Below are positions 9,769 through 17,980 of a stretch of 44,525 bases of DNA, in pieces; the stretch's first letter is position 1, and every line of letters starts with the position of its first letter. The notes under the pieces were generated by a model. The model had not been told where the DNA came from and made no database searches. It saw only the letters and a list, made by a program, of their open reading frames with translations. Source of the DNA: Candidatus Thiodiazotropha sp. (ex Ustalcina ferruginea). Its GTDB lineage: Bacteria > Pseudomonadota > Gammaproteobacteria > Chromatiales > Chromatiaceae. A program made the translations under genes and the position numbers. The DNA is taken from assembly GCA_025656375.1 (NCBI GenBank), contig JAHXHU010000120.1:1-44525 (forward strand), written 5' to 3'.

Positions 9769-10638
9769 TTAAATCTCATCGGGTTGGAGAAACTCCAGTA
9801 GCGGGGAACGGTTGACCCCCCGCGCAACAAAACCATTAAGACCGGCAGGTAGATCGTGAAGGTGTTCACGGGCCTGCTGCTGGTCAGCAAAGGCGGCGAA
9901 TACACAGCCACCGGTGCCGGTTAGTCGGGCATCAGCATACTGGTTCAGCCAATCCATTGCTTCTGCCACCTCTGGGTGGCGTCTGCGAACAACAGGCAAA
10001 CAGTCATTCTGGTTGTTGCCCTGCAGAAAGGCGCGTATTTTGATCCGGGGGGAGTGGCGTGTCAAATCGGTTTGATTGAATATTTCCGCAGTTGAGACAT
10101 GACAGGCGGGTTGTAAGACCAGATGCCAGCTTTGCGGGAGTTCTATGTTGGTCAAATGTTCACCGATACCTTCGGCCCATGCAGCGTGTCCATGGACGAA
10201 AATCGGTACATCCGCTCCCAGTGTTAAAGCTATTTTATTTAGCGCTGCCCGGTTGAGTGAAAGCTCCCATAGCCGGTTGAGTGCAATCAGGGTGGTGGCT
10301 GCGTCAGAGCTTCCCCCGCCAAGGCCACCCCCCATCGGGAGGTGCTTTTCAAGTTTGATTTCGACGCCTTGGGAAGATCCGCTGGTCATCTGCAGTTGAC
10401 GGGCTGCCCGATAGCAGAGATTGTCCTTTTTTGGCAGTCCGGGAATGTCATCCTGCAGGATGATCTTGTTATCTACACGTCGCTTGAATCTGAGTCGATC
10501 ATGGATGTCGAGAAACTGGAAGACTGTTTGTAGTTCGTGGTACCCATCACTGCGTCTACCAAGGATTCGCAGCATCAGGTTTAGTTTTGCAGGTGCCGGG
10601 TAGGCAATGCTCTCGATAGGCGGTGTGCTGACCGACAT
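9769..10638 (-). CDS. ispE: 4-diphosphocytidyl-2-C-methyl-D-erythritol kinase
   Basis: YPAPAKLNLMLRILGRRSDGYHELQTVFQFLD, GHMP motif LPMGGGLGGGSSDAATTL. Confidence 0.96.
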   Translation of the reverse strand: MSVSTPPIESIAYPAPAKLNLMLRILGRRSDGYHELQTVFQFLDIHDRLRFKRRVDNKIILQDDIPGLPKKDNLCYRAARQLQMTSGSSQGVEIKLEKHLPMGGGLGGGSSDAATTLIALNRLWELSLNRAALNKIALTLGADVPIFVHGHAAWAEGIGEHLTNIELPQSWHLVLQPACHVSTAEIFNQTDLTRHSPRIKIRAFLQGNNQNDCLPVVRRRHPEVAEAMDWLNQYADARLTGTGGCVFAAFADQQQAREHLHDLPAGLNGFVARGVNRSPLLEFLQPDEI

Positions 10639-10646
10639 GGAGAAAT

Positions 10647-12377
10647 TCAGATATCAGCGCCTAAGCGGCTCATCACCTGATTAATGAATCGGTTATTGGG
10701 CTCGCGCTGATTGGCGGCCTTCCATACCTTCAAGGCGCGTTGTTGTTGACCCATTTGCCAGAGTACTTCACCCAGATGGGATGCAATCTCAGCGTCAGGG
10801 CTGAGTTCTGCCGCTTTGTTGAGGAATTCCAAGGCGGATTCAAGATTACCCATACGGTATTCAACCCAGCCCATGCTATCCAGGATCGCCGGGCTGTCTG
10901 GTTTTAATGAAAAGGCTTGTTGAATGTACTGCTTAGCCTCCTCCAGACGGTCAGTCTGATCAGCTAATGTATAACCCAGTGCATTGAGCGCATCGGCATG
11001 TTTAGGCTGAGCGGTAAGAATCTTTCGAAGGTCTTTTTCCAACAGATCGACACGTTTTAGATCGGCAGCATTGAGTCCTCGAGCGTAAAGGAGGTCGGTG
11101 TTGTCCTGAAAAAGATCCAGGGCCTTGCTGTATACTTTGTGTGCAGCCTCGAACTGCAATGCCTCACGTAAAAGTTCGGCTTCTATGATATAGAATTTAA
11201 CCTGATTCTGGGACTGGTTGATACGTAACCGCTGGAGTGTCTCACTGGCTTGGTTCAGGTTGCCTTGATCTGCCAGTATTTTGGCAATGCGTACCTGGGC
11301 ATCAGCCAGATTCTTCCCCTCCACCTGGCTGTACCAAGCGAGCGCCTTTTCAGGTTCTTCCTCTTCTTCGGCGATCATACCGAGATAGTAGTTGGCTTCA
11401 TTGCGCTTCTGACGCTTGTCGACCAGTTTCTCCAGATGGCTTTTTGCACGCTCTAATTGCTCTAGTTGCAAGTGAATAATGCCTAGGGAGAAAACGATAT
11501 CATCATCAGGAGCTAGTGTATGGAGCTTCTCGAATGTGTCGAGAGCGGCCTCTGGCTGATTCAGCTCAAGCAGTGTTCTGGCGTAGGCTTTACCTAGCTG
11601 AACATTGTCTGGAGAATCATCTACAGCCTGCTTCATGAAAGCCAGGCCTTCACTCTGTTTGCCCATTGCAATCAATGTGTGTGTCTTGAGTACAAGGCTT
11701 TGAGTCGATTTGGGGTTGAGTGACAGAGATTGATTGATGTAGTCTAGAGCAAGATCGCGTTGCTTAGCGTGATTAGCGGTCAATGCCAAGGCATAAAGTG
11801 CTTTCGGATCACTGCTCTCTTCCTCTACCAGTTGCTGCATGATGATCAATGCCTGGTCAGGTGCCCCCGACTTTTCTGCAATTGCCGCCGCCTGGAGGTG
11901 GCCTGATTGCCCTTTACTATTGGCAATTTTCACGACCTGTTGCAGGTGCTGAATGGCATCGCTTAGATTTTTCTTGCGAATGTACAGGATGGCAGCGATT
12001 TGATGGGCTTTGAGGGAGCTTGGGGAGATATCGACCCACAGCTTTGCGGCAGTCAGGGCTGAGTCAGGCCTATTCGCCTGTAAACCAAGGCCGGTAGCAC
12101 GCTCAGCTGCGCTTTCATCTCTTGATTCACGAGCTGCCTGTAGGGCATGTTCAAATGCGAGGCGGTTCTGTCCCCGTTGAGCCGCGATTTCGCTGGTCAG
12201 TGTATTGTATATGAGGTCTCTACTGAGGCTGTCTGGCTGATTTTCCGATGTTGATTGTTCCACACCCGCCCCTGGTTCAGGCAGGGTATTGGTCGTGCCG
12301 GTTGGGCCGGTCGCACAAGCGGAAAGCAAGATGCTCGATAGGACAGGGAAATACTTTATTGGTTGGTTGATTCGCAT
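10647..12377 (-). CDS. TPR-repeat lipoprotein
   Basis: Signal peptide with lipobox LLSAC, then tandem tetratricopeptide repeats (e.g. ADALNALGYTLADQTDRLEEAKQYIQQAFSLKPDSPAILDSMGWVEYRMGNLESALEFL). Confidence 0.9.
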   Translation of the reverse strand: MRINQPIKYFPVLSSILLSACATGPTGTTNTLPEPGAGVEQSTSENQPDSLSRDLIYNTLTSEIAAQRGQNRLAFEHALQAARESRDESAAERATGLGLQANRPDSALTAAKLWVDISPSSLKAHQIAAILYIRKKNLSDAIQHLQQVVKIANSKGQSGHLQAAAIAEKSGAPDQALIIMQQLVEEESSDPKALYALALTANHAKQRDLALDYINQSLSLNPKSTQSLVLKTHTLIAMGKQSEGLAFMKQAVDDSPDNVQLGKAYARTLLELNQPEAALDTFEKLHTLAPDDDIVFSLGIIHLQLEQLERAKSHLEKLVDKRQKRNEANYYLGMIAEEEEEPEKALAWYSQVEGKNLADAQVRIAKILADQGNLNQASETLQRLRINQSQNQVKFYIIEAELLREALQFEAAHKVYSKALDLFQDNTDLLYARGLNAADLKRVDLLEKDLRKILTAQPKHADALNALGYTLADQTDRLEEAKQYIQQAFSLKPDSPAILDSMGWVEYRMGNLESALEFLNKAAELSPDAEIASHLGEVLWQMGQQQRALKVWKAANQREPNNRFINQVMSRLGADI

Positions 12378-12529
12378 AGGTGTGTAGTAAAGAGGTAATT
12401 GCGATTCTCTGCAAGTGTTGTGAGGCGGTTCCTATCATGAATAGTCCTGGATTCACAATCCTATCCTACTGATAAGTCGGCTAGATATCCGGTTAATGCA
12501 ATAGACAAGTAATTGTTTGAAATGTTGTA

Positions 12530-12558
12530 TTGACTTTGGCTGATGTAGGCGTCAGAAT
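12530..12558 (+). promoter_or_regulatory. Sigma70 promoter for tRNA-Tyr-Gly-Thr-tuf
   Basis: TTGACT (12530-12535), 17-bp spacer, CAGAAT (12553-12558), then a GC-rich discriminator GCCCGG 16 nt or less before the tRNA. Confidence 0.65.
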
Positions 12559-12573
12559 GCCCGGCTCTCGCTA

Positions 12574-12658
12574 GGAGGGGTTCCCGAGTGGCCAAAGGGA
12601 TCAGACTGTAAATCTGACGGCTCAGCCTTCGGAGGTTCGAATCCTCCCCCCTCCACCA
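12574..12658 (+). tRNA. tRNA-Tyr (GTA)
   Basis: GGAGGGGTTCCCGAGTGG...CAGACTGTAAATCTG...variable arm...CCCTCCACCA. Confidence 0.96.
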
Positions 12659-12702
12659 GATGTTGGTTTTGTAGCGGTAAATGGTGAGCGACGCGTCGCT
12701 GC

Positions 12703-12776
12703 GCGGGTGTAGTTCAATGGTAGAACTTCAGCCTTCCAAGCTGAATACGTGGGTTCGATTCCCATCACCCGCTCCA
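12703..12776 (+). tRNA. tRNA-Gly (TCC)
   Basis: GCGGGTGTAGTTCAATGGTAGAACTTCAGCCTTCCAAGCTGAATACGTGGGTTCGATTCCCATCACCCGCTCCA. Confidence 0.96.
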
Positions 12777-12908
12777 TATCCCCGGGGCGACCGTGATGGC
12801 CGGTTCGGGTGGACGGTAGTACTGATGGTACCACCGTTTCTTGTGATCCTGTATAAGGGTCGCGGACGGGCACAGGCGTCATTTGGGCGCTGTTTGAAAG
12901 TGAAATTT

Positions 12909-12984
12909 GCCCAGATAGCTCAGTTGGTAGAGCACACCCTTGGTAAGGGTGAGGTCGGCAGTTCAAATCTGCTTCTGGGCTCCA
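12909..12984 (+). tRNA. tRNA-Thr (GGT)
   Basis: GCCCAGATAGCTCAGTTGGTAGAGCACACCCTTGGTAAGGGTGAGGTCGGCAGTTCAAATCTGCTTCTGGGCTCCA. Confidence 0.96.
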
Positions 12985-13049
12985 ATATTGAAAGGCGTGC
13001 GGAAGCATGCGAATTTATCTTTATACAATAGAGAACCTGGAGAACACTC

Positions 13050-14240
13050 ATGTCCAAGGAAAAATTCGAACGCACAAAGCCGCATGTCAATGTGGGCACG
13101 ATCGGTCACGTAGACCATGGTAAGACCACGCTGACGGCGGCCATCACGACGGTACAAGCGGCCAAGTTTGGCGGCGAGCAGCGTGCATTTGATCAGATAG
13201 ATAACGCCCCGGAAGAGCGTGAGCGCGGTATCACCATTGCGACCTCGCATGTGGAATACGAATCAGAGTCACGCCACTACGCGCACGTTGACTGCCCCGG
13301 CCATGCGGATTATGTCAAGAACATGATCACGGGTGCGGCGCAGATGGACGGAGCGATCCTGGTGGTGTCAGCAGCAGACGGCCCGATGCCGCAGACCCGG
13401 GAGCACATTCTGCTGTCGCGTCAGGTAGGCGTACCGTACATTGTGGTCTACCTGAACAAGGCAGACATGGTGGACGATGAAGAGCTGCTGGAATTGGTTG
13501 AGATGGAAGTGCGAGAGCTGCTGGACAGCTACGAATTTCCAGGAGACGACACTCCGATCATCGTGGGTTCGGCCCTGAAGGCCCTGGAAGGGGATACCTC
13601 AGAGATTGGTAGCCAGTCGATCGACAAGCTGGTCGAAGCACTGGACAGTTACATCCCGGAGCCGGAGCGAGCGGTGGATGGAGCCTTTCTGATGCCGATC
13701 GAGGACGTATTCTCGATATCGGGACGAGGCACGGTAGTGACAGGGCGTGTTGAGCGCGGTGTAGTGAAGGTGGGAGAAGAGGTCGAGATAGTCGGCATTA
13801 AAGAGACCACCAAGACGACCTGTACCGGCGTAGAGATGTTCCGCAAGCTGCTGGATCAGGGCGAGGCTGGAGATAATGTGGGGGTGCTGTTGCGAGGCAC
13901 CAAGCGAGACGAGGTAGAGCGCGGGCAAGTATTGGCGCACCCTGGCTCGATCACGCCGCACACGCATTTTGAGTGTGAAGTGTATGTATTGAGTAAGGAC
14001 GAGGGTGGACGACACACCCCGTTTTTCAGTAACTACCGGCCACAGTTTTACTTCCGTACGACAGACGTAACAGGCGCCTGTGATCTGCCAGAAGGTGTAG
14101 AGATGGTGATGCCTGGAGACAACGTGAAGATGGTGGTGAATCTGATCGCGCCGATCGCGATGGAAGACGGCTTGCGCTTTGCGATTCGCGAAGGCGGCCG
14201 GACCGTGGGTGCCGGTGTGGTATCCAAGATTATCGAGTAA
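13050..14240 (+). CDS. tuf: Elongation factor Tu, copy 1 (ATG start)
   Basis: [33 protein letters not shown]; full 396 aa. Confidence 0.99.
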   Translation: MSKEKFERTKPHVNVGTIGHVDHGKTTLTAAITTVQAAKFGGEQRAFDQIDNAPEERERGITIATSHVEYESESRHYAHVDCPGHADYVKNMITGAAQMDGAILVVSAADGPMPQTREHILLSRQVGVPYIVVYLNKADMVDDEELLELVEMEVRELLDSYEFPGDDTPIIVGSALKALEGDTSEIGSQSIDKLVEALDSYIPEPERAVDGAFLMPIEDVFSISGRGTVVTGRVERGVVKVGEEVEIVGIKETTKTTCTGVEMFRKLLDQGEAGDNVGVLLRGTKRDEVERGQVLAHPGSITPHTHFECEVYVLSKDEGGRHTPFFSNYRPQFYFRTTDVTGACDLPEGVEMVMPGDNVKMVVNLIAPIAMEDGLRFAIREGGRTVGAGVVSKIIE

Positions 14241-14296
14241 ATCGGTAGAGATGTTTGCGGGGCGGGTCTATGATTTGCCCTGCATTTACTATTTTT

Positions 14297-14372
14297 AGGC
14301 CAATGGCTCAATTGGTAGAGCAGCGGTCTCCAAAACCGCAGGTTGGGGGTTCGATTCCCTCTTGGCCTGCCA
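14297..14372 (+). tRNA. tRNA-Trp (CCA)
   Basis: AGGCCAATGGCTCAATTGGTAGAGCAGCGGTCTCCAAAACCGCAGGTTGGGGGTTCGATTCCCTCTTGGCCTGCCA. Confidence 0.96.
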
Positions 14373-14394
14373 TATATATCGGCAAATAGAAACT

Positions 14395-14769
14395 ATGAAT
14401 TCGAAGTCCCAGGTAGAGGCATCGAGTCTCGACACCGCCAAGCTCATATTGGCGGTAGGGATCATTGTGGGCGCTATTCTTGGTTTTTACTACCTTGATG
14501 GCTACTCGCAACTTTTACGTGTCCTGGGCCTATTGGCACTGGTGGGCGTATCAGCATTGATTGCCTATCAAACGACGGTGGGTCGAACAGTTTGGGAATT
14601 CGCCTCGGCTGCCAAGGTCGAGGTACGTAAGGTTGTATGGCCAAGTCGTCAGGAGACGGTGCAAACCACACTGATTGTGTTTGTGATGGTCTTGATTATG
14701 GGTATTGTGTTGTGGCTGTTTGACATGATGCTGGGTGAGATTCTGCGCGCCTTGACTGGGTCTGGATAG
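14395..14769 (+). CDS. secE: Preprotein translocase subunit SecE
   Basis: Three TM segments and [20 protein letters not shown]. Start moved to the ATG at 14395 because the longer ORF begins inside tRNA-Trp. Confidence 0.95.
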   Translation: MNSKSQVEASSLDTAKLILAVGIIVGAILGFYYLDGYSQLLRVLGLLALVGVSALIAYQTTVGRTVWEFASAAKVEVRKVVWPSRQETVQTTLIVFVMVLIMGIVLWLFDMMLGEILRALTGSG

Positions 14770-14779
14770 GGAGAGTGAT

Positions 14780-15313
14780 ATGACCATGCGTTGGTATGTA
14801 CTGCACGCCTACTCCGGCTTTGAATCCCAGGTTCAGCGCTCACTTAAAGAGCGTATCGAACGTTATGATATGCAGGATAAATTTGGCGAAATTCTGGTCC
14901 CTACCGAAGAAGTGGTGGAGATGCGCGCTGGTCAACAGCGTAGGAGTGAACGAAAATTTTTCCCTGGGTATGTGTTGGTGCAAATGGAGATGACTGACGA
15001 TACCTGGCATTTGGTGAAGGATGTGCCGAAAGTGATGGGATTTATTGGCGGAACAGGTGACCGGCCGGCACCCATCTCCAATAAGGAGGCGGATGCTATC
15101 CTGCAGCGGGTTCAGGAGGGTGTTGAAAAACCCCGTCCGAAGGTGTTGTTCGAGCCTGGCGAGGTGGTGCGTGTTGTCGATGGACCTTTCAATGACTTCA
15201 CTGGTGTGGTTGAAGAGGTCGATTATGACAAAAGCCGCCTGAAGGTGTCGGTACTGATTTTTGGCCGCTCCACACCTGTAGATCTGGAGTTTGGCCAGGT
15301 GGAGAAGGGCTGA
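14780..15313 (+). CDS. nusG: Transcription termination/antitermination protein NusG
   Basis: [57 protein letters not shown]. Confidence 0.98.
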   Translation: MTMRWYVLHAYSGFESQVQRSLKERIERYDMQDKFGEILVPTEEVVEMRAGQQRRSERKFFPGYVLVQMEMTDDTWHLVKDVPKVMGFIGGTGDRPAPISNKEADAILQRVQEGVEKPRPKVLFEPGEVVRVVDGPFNDFTGVVEEVDYDKSRLKVSVLIFGRSTPVDLEFGQVEKG

Positions 15314-15397
15314 CGCTCTGAATCCTGGAATTGTAACTATTGAATGGGGAGCCGAGGTGAGAGTCCAAGGCATTTGCACCCATAACAGAGGTATGAC

Positions 15398-15832
15398 ATG
15401 GCTAAGAAGATAATGGCTTACATCAAGCTTCAGGTGAAGGCTGGTGAAGCTAATCCGAGTCCTCCTGTTGGTCCGGCGTTGGGTCAGCATGGCGTGAATA
15501 TCATGGAGTTTTGTAAGGCCTTCAATGCGAAGACGCAAAACGTGGAGAAGGGACTGCCTATTCCAGTGGTCATCACTGTTTATGCCGATCGTTCGTTCAG
15601 CTTTATTACTAAAACACCCCCAGCATCAGTATTGCTGAAGAAGGTGATGGGCCTACCAAAAGGTAGCTCGGTCCCCAATACTCAAAAAGTGGGAACCGTG
15701 ACACGTCAGCAGTTGGAAGAGGTTGCCACGATCAAGATGCCGGACCTCACTGCCGCCGATATGGATGCAGCTGTTCGTACCATTGCGGGTAGTGCCCGTC
15801 AGATGGGGCTCGATGTTGAGGGGGTGGAGTAA
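15398..15832 (+). CDS. rplK: 50S ribosomal protein L11
   Basis: [37 protein letters not shown]. Confidence 0.98.
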   Translation: MAKKIMAYIKLQVKAGEANPSPPVGPALGQHGVNIMEFCKAFNAKTQNVEKGLPIPVVITVYADRSFSFITKTPPASVLLKKVMGLPKGSSVPNTQKVGTVTRQQLEEVATIKMPDLTAADMDAAVRTIAGSARQMGLDVEGVE

Positions 15833-15835
15833 ATC

Positions 15836-16531
15836 ATGGCTAAGTTGACAAAACGAGCTAAGGCAATCCGTGAAAAACTGGAAGCTGGTAAGAGCTATCC
15901 GGCTGATGAGGCTTTCAGCTTACTGAAAGAGCTATCTGCCGTGAAATTCAGTGAGTCCATAGACGTCAGTGTGAATCTTGGTGTTGATGCAAAAAAATCT
16001 GATCAAGTAGTACGTGGGGCGTCAGTACTGCCTCATGGTACCGGTAAATCTGTGCGTGTGGCCGTTTTTGCACAAGGTGCGAATGCGGATGCAGCTAAAG
16101 CGGCAGGCGCAGACGTGGTCGGTTTTGAAGACCTGGCTGAAGAGATCAAGGGCGGCAAGATGGATTTTGACGTGGTCATTGCCTCTCCGGATGCAATGCG
16201 TGTTGTGGGTAAACTGGGGCAGATCTTAGGGCCACGAGGTCTTATGCCAAACCCCAAAGTTGGCACCGTTACACCGAATGTGGTGGAGGCAGTTGAGAAT
16301 GCCAAGGCTGGGCAGGTGCGCTATCGCACAGACAAAGCAGGCATTATCCATTGCTCGATCGGTAAAGTTGATTTTGAACCACAGAAATTGAAAGAGAATC
16401 TGGAACATTTGCTGCGTGCTTTGGTTAAGGCAAAGCCAAGTTCGGCAAAGGGTGTTTTTCTGGGAAAGGTGACAGTCTCCTCGACCATGGGTCCAGGGCT
16501 GACACTTGATCAGGCAACGCTCACAATTTAA
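15836..16531 (+). CDS. rplA: 50S ribosomal protein L1
   Basis: [47 protein letters not shown]. Confidence 0.98.
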   Translation: MAKLTKRAKAIREKLEAGKSYPADEAFSLLKELSAVKFSESIDVSVNLGVDAKKSDQVVRGASVLPHGTGKSVRVAVFAQGANADAAKAAGADVVGFEDLAEEIKGGKMDFDVVIASPDAMRVVGKLGQILGPRGLMPNPKVGTVTPNVVEAVENAKAGQVRYRTDKAGIIHCSIGKVDFEPQKLKENLEHLLRALVKAKPSSAKGVFLGKVTVSSTMGPGLTLDQATLTI

Positions 16532-16583
16532 TGAACTCGAGCGGTTAGGTGGCATGTTATCTACCTGGCCGCTTTCTTGAACT

Positions 16584-16673
16584 TTGGGGTGCCGGTTCAC
16601 CGGTGCTGTCAAAGACCGCAGGCGCATGATTTAGCATGCTTAATCTATGCCTGCGCAGACGGAGCACCCCCAA
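16584..16673 (+). promoter_or_regulatory. L10 (rplJL) leader RNA, probable L10-L12 autoregulatory element
   Basis: Long-range pairing TTGGGGTGC (16584-16592) with GCACCCC(C)AA (16664-16673). CCTGCGCAGACGG (16650-16662) resembles the E. coli rplJ leader motif CCTGCGTAGACGG. Confidence 0.65.
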
Positions 16674-16776
16674 TCAGGAATTTTCCTGGTGATGGTGCGC
16701 GTTAGGTTGTGACACATATGGTGTCATGTTGTGTTTGGGAAATATGATGTTTCCCCATTATCAGGAGGTGACGACT

Positions 16777-17304
16777 TTGCCACTCAATCTTGAGCAAAAA
16801 AGAGCCATCGTTGCCGAAGTCAGTGACGTAGCCAATAGTGCGCTTTCAGCGATTGCCGCTGAGTATCGGGGGCTGACCGTCGAGGAGATGACCGCATTGA
16901 GACGCGAAGCGCGTAACAATGGTGTCTACCTTCGAGTGGTTAGGAATACCCTGGCTAAGCGTGCTGTTGAGAATACAGATTTTGCCTGTATGCAGGAGGG
17001 TTTGACGGGTCCTTTGATCCTCGCCTTCTCACAGGAAGATCCAGGTTCTGCAGCTCGCGTTATTAAGGACTTTGCTAAGGAGCACAAGCTTCTCGAGGTC
17101 AAAATGGTATCCATAGGTGGCAAGATGCTGGCGCCCGGTGATATCGATGCTTTGGCCAAATTACCGACCTATGACCAGGCTATCAGCATGCTGATGGCTG
17201 TCATGAAGGCACCGGTAGAGAAGTTGGCCCGCACCATGAACGAGGTGCCTGGCAAGCTGGTCCGGACTGTGGCTGCGATCAAGGACGCCAAACAGGCGGC
17301 CTAA
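16777..17304 (+). CDS. rplJ: 50S ribosomal protein L10 (TTG start)
   Basis: LPLNLEQKRAIVAEVSDVANSALSAIAAEYRGLTVEEMT aligns with the canonical L10 N-terminus. AGGAGGTG lies just upstream of the TTG at 16777; the ATG in the ORF track (16726) would add a non-conserved extension. Confidence 0.93.
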   Translation: MPLNLEQKRAIVAEVSDVANSALSAIAAEYRGLTVEEMTALRREARNNGVYLRVVRNTLAKRAVENTDFACMQEGLTGPLILAFSQEDPGSAARVIKDFAKEHKLLEVKMVSIGGKMLAPGDIDALAKLPTYDQAISMLMAVMKAPVEKLARTMNEVPGKLVRTVAAIKDAKQAA

Positions 17305-17361
17305 TCGGCTTTACCTTTCACACGTATATATCGTGCAAAACAATTTTCAGGAGTTTTAATA

Positions 17362-17739
17362 ATGGCCGTTTCTAAAGAAGATATCCTCGACGCGATTGCC
17401 GAGATGTCCGTGATGGACGTTGTCGCGCTTATCGAGGCAATGGAAGAGAAGTTTGGTGTTACCTCTGCAGCTGCTGTTGCCGCTGCACCGGCAGCTGCTG
17501 GTGGTGGTGAAGCCGCAGCAGAAGAGCAGACCGAGTTTGACGTAGTACTGGCTGAAATCGGCGGCAACAAGATTGCTGTCATCAAGGCTGTCCGCGGCAT
17601 GACCGGTCTGGGCCTCAAAGAGGCAAAGGAAGCTGTCGAAGGTGCACCGACCACATTGAAGGAAGGCGTGAGCAAGGATGAGGCCGAAGAGGCCAAGAAG
17701 AAGCTCGAAGAGGCAGGCGCCAAAGCCGAGATCAAATAA
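17362..17739 (+). CDS. rplL: 50S ribosomal protein L7/L12
   Basis: [28 protein letters not shown], Ala-rich hinge, [12 protein letters not shown]. Confidence 0.98.
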   Translation: MAVSKEDILDAIAEMSVMDVVALIEAMEEKFGVTSAAAVAAAPAAAGGGEAAAEEQTEFDVVLAEIGGNKIAVIKAVRGMTGLGLKEAKEAVEGAPTTLKEGVSKDEAEEAKKKLEEAGAKAEIK

Positions 17740-17762
17740 GATTCTCGTCTCGATCGTCTGCA

Positions 17763-17816
17763 GACAAGTGCGGTTGAGGCTGGTGGCCTAAAGCCGCCGG
17801 CCTTTTACCGCTTGTC
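17763..17816 (+). terminator. rplL-rpoB intergenic attenuator-like nested hairpin
   Basis: Inner stem GGCTGGTGGC-CTAAA-GCCGCCGGCC (two G-U pairs) followed by TTTT, enclosed by outer arms GACAAGTGCGGT/ACCGCTTGTC. Confidence 0.6.
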
Positions 17817-17980
17817 ACGCAGGAATTTTACTGAATCCCTAATTCTATGGGGATGAGGTGAAGATCAGGTTCCCTGAGCCGAATTAAATCAGGCGTTAGT
17901 TTGAGGCGTTGTTCACTACCTGACGGGAAGTAGGTAGTGATAGCGCAACCACCAAGCCTTTGACACCGAGGGATGGCAGT

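Noticed and set aside
12622-13008. 128-aa minus-strand ORF across tRNA-Tyr/Gly/Thr (and 116-aa ORF 12681..13031)
   Set aside because: Translations of tRNA sequence (e.g. GRIRTSEG, MERVMGIEPTYSAWKAEVLPLNYTRA), a common false annotation.
13599-14015. Antisense ORFs inside tuf (also 30164..30916, 12963..13250, 29522..29815)
   Set aside because: They mirror tuf codon structure, appear twice only because tuf is duplicated, and have no recognisable domain or RBS.
14840-15538. 232-aa minus-strand ORF opposite nusG/rplK
   Set aside because: Shadow ORF with no domain; both plus-strand genes are unambiguous.
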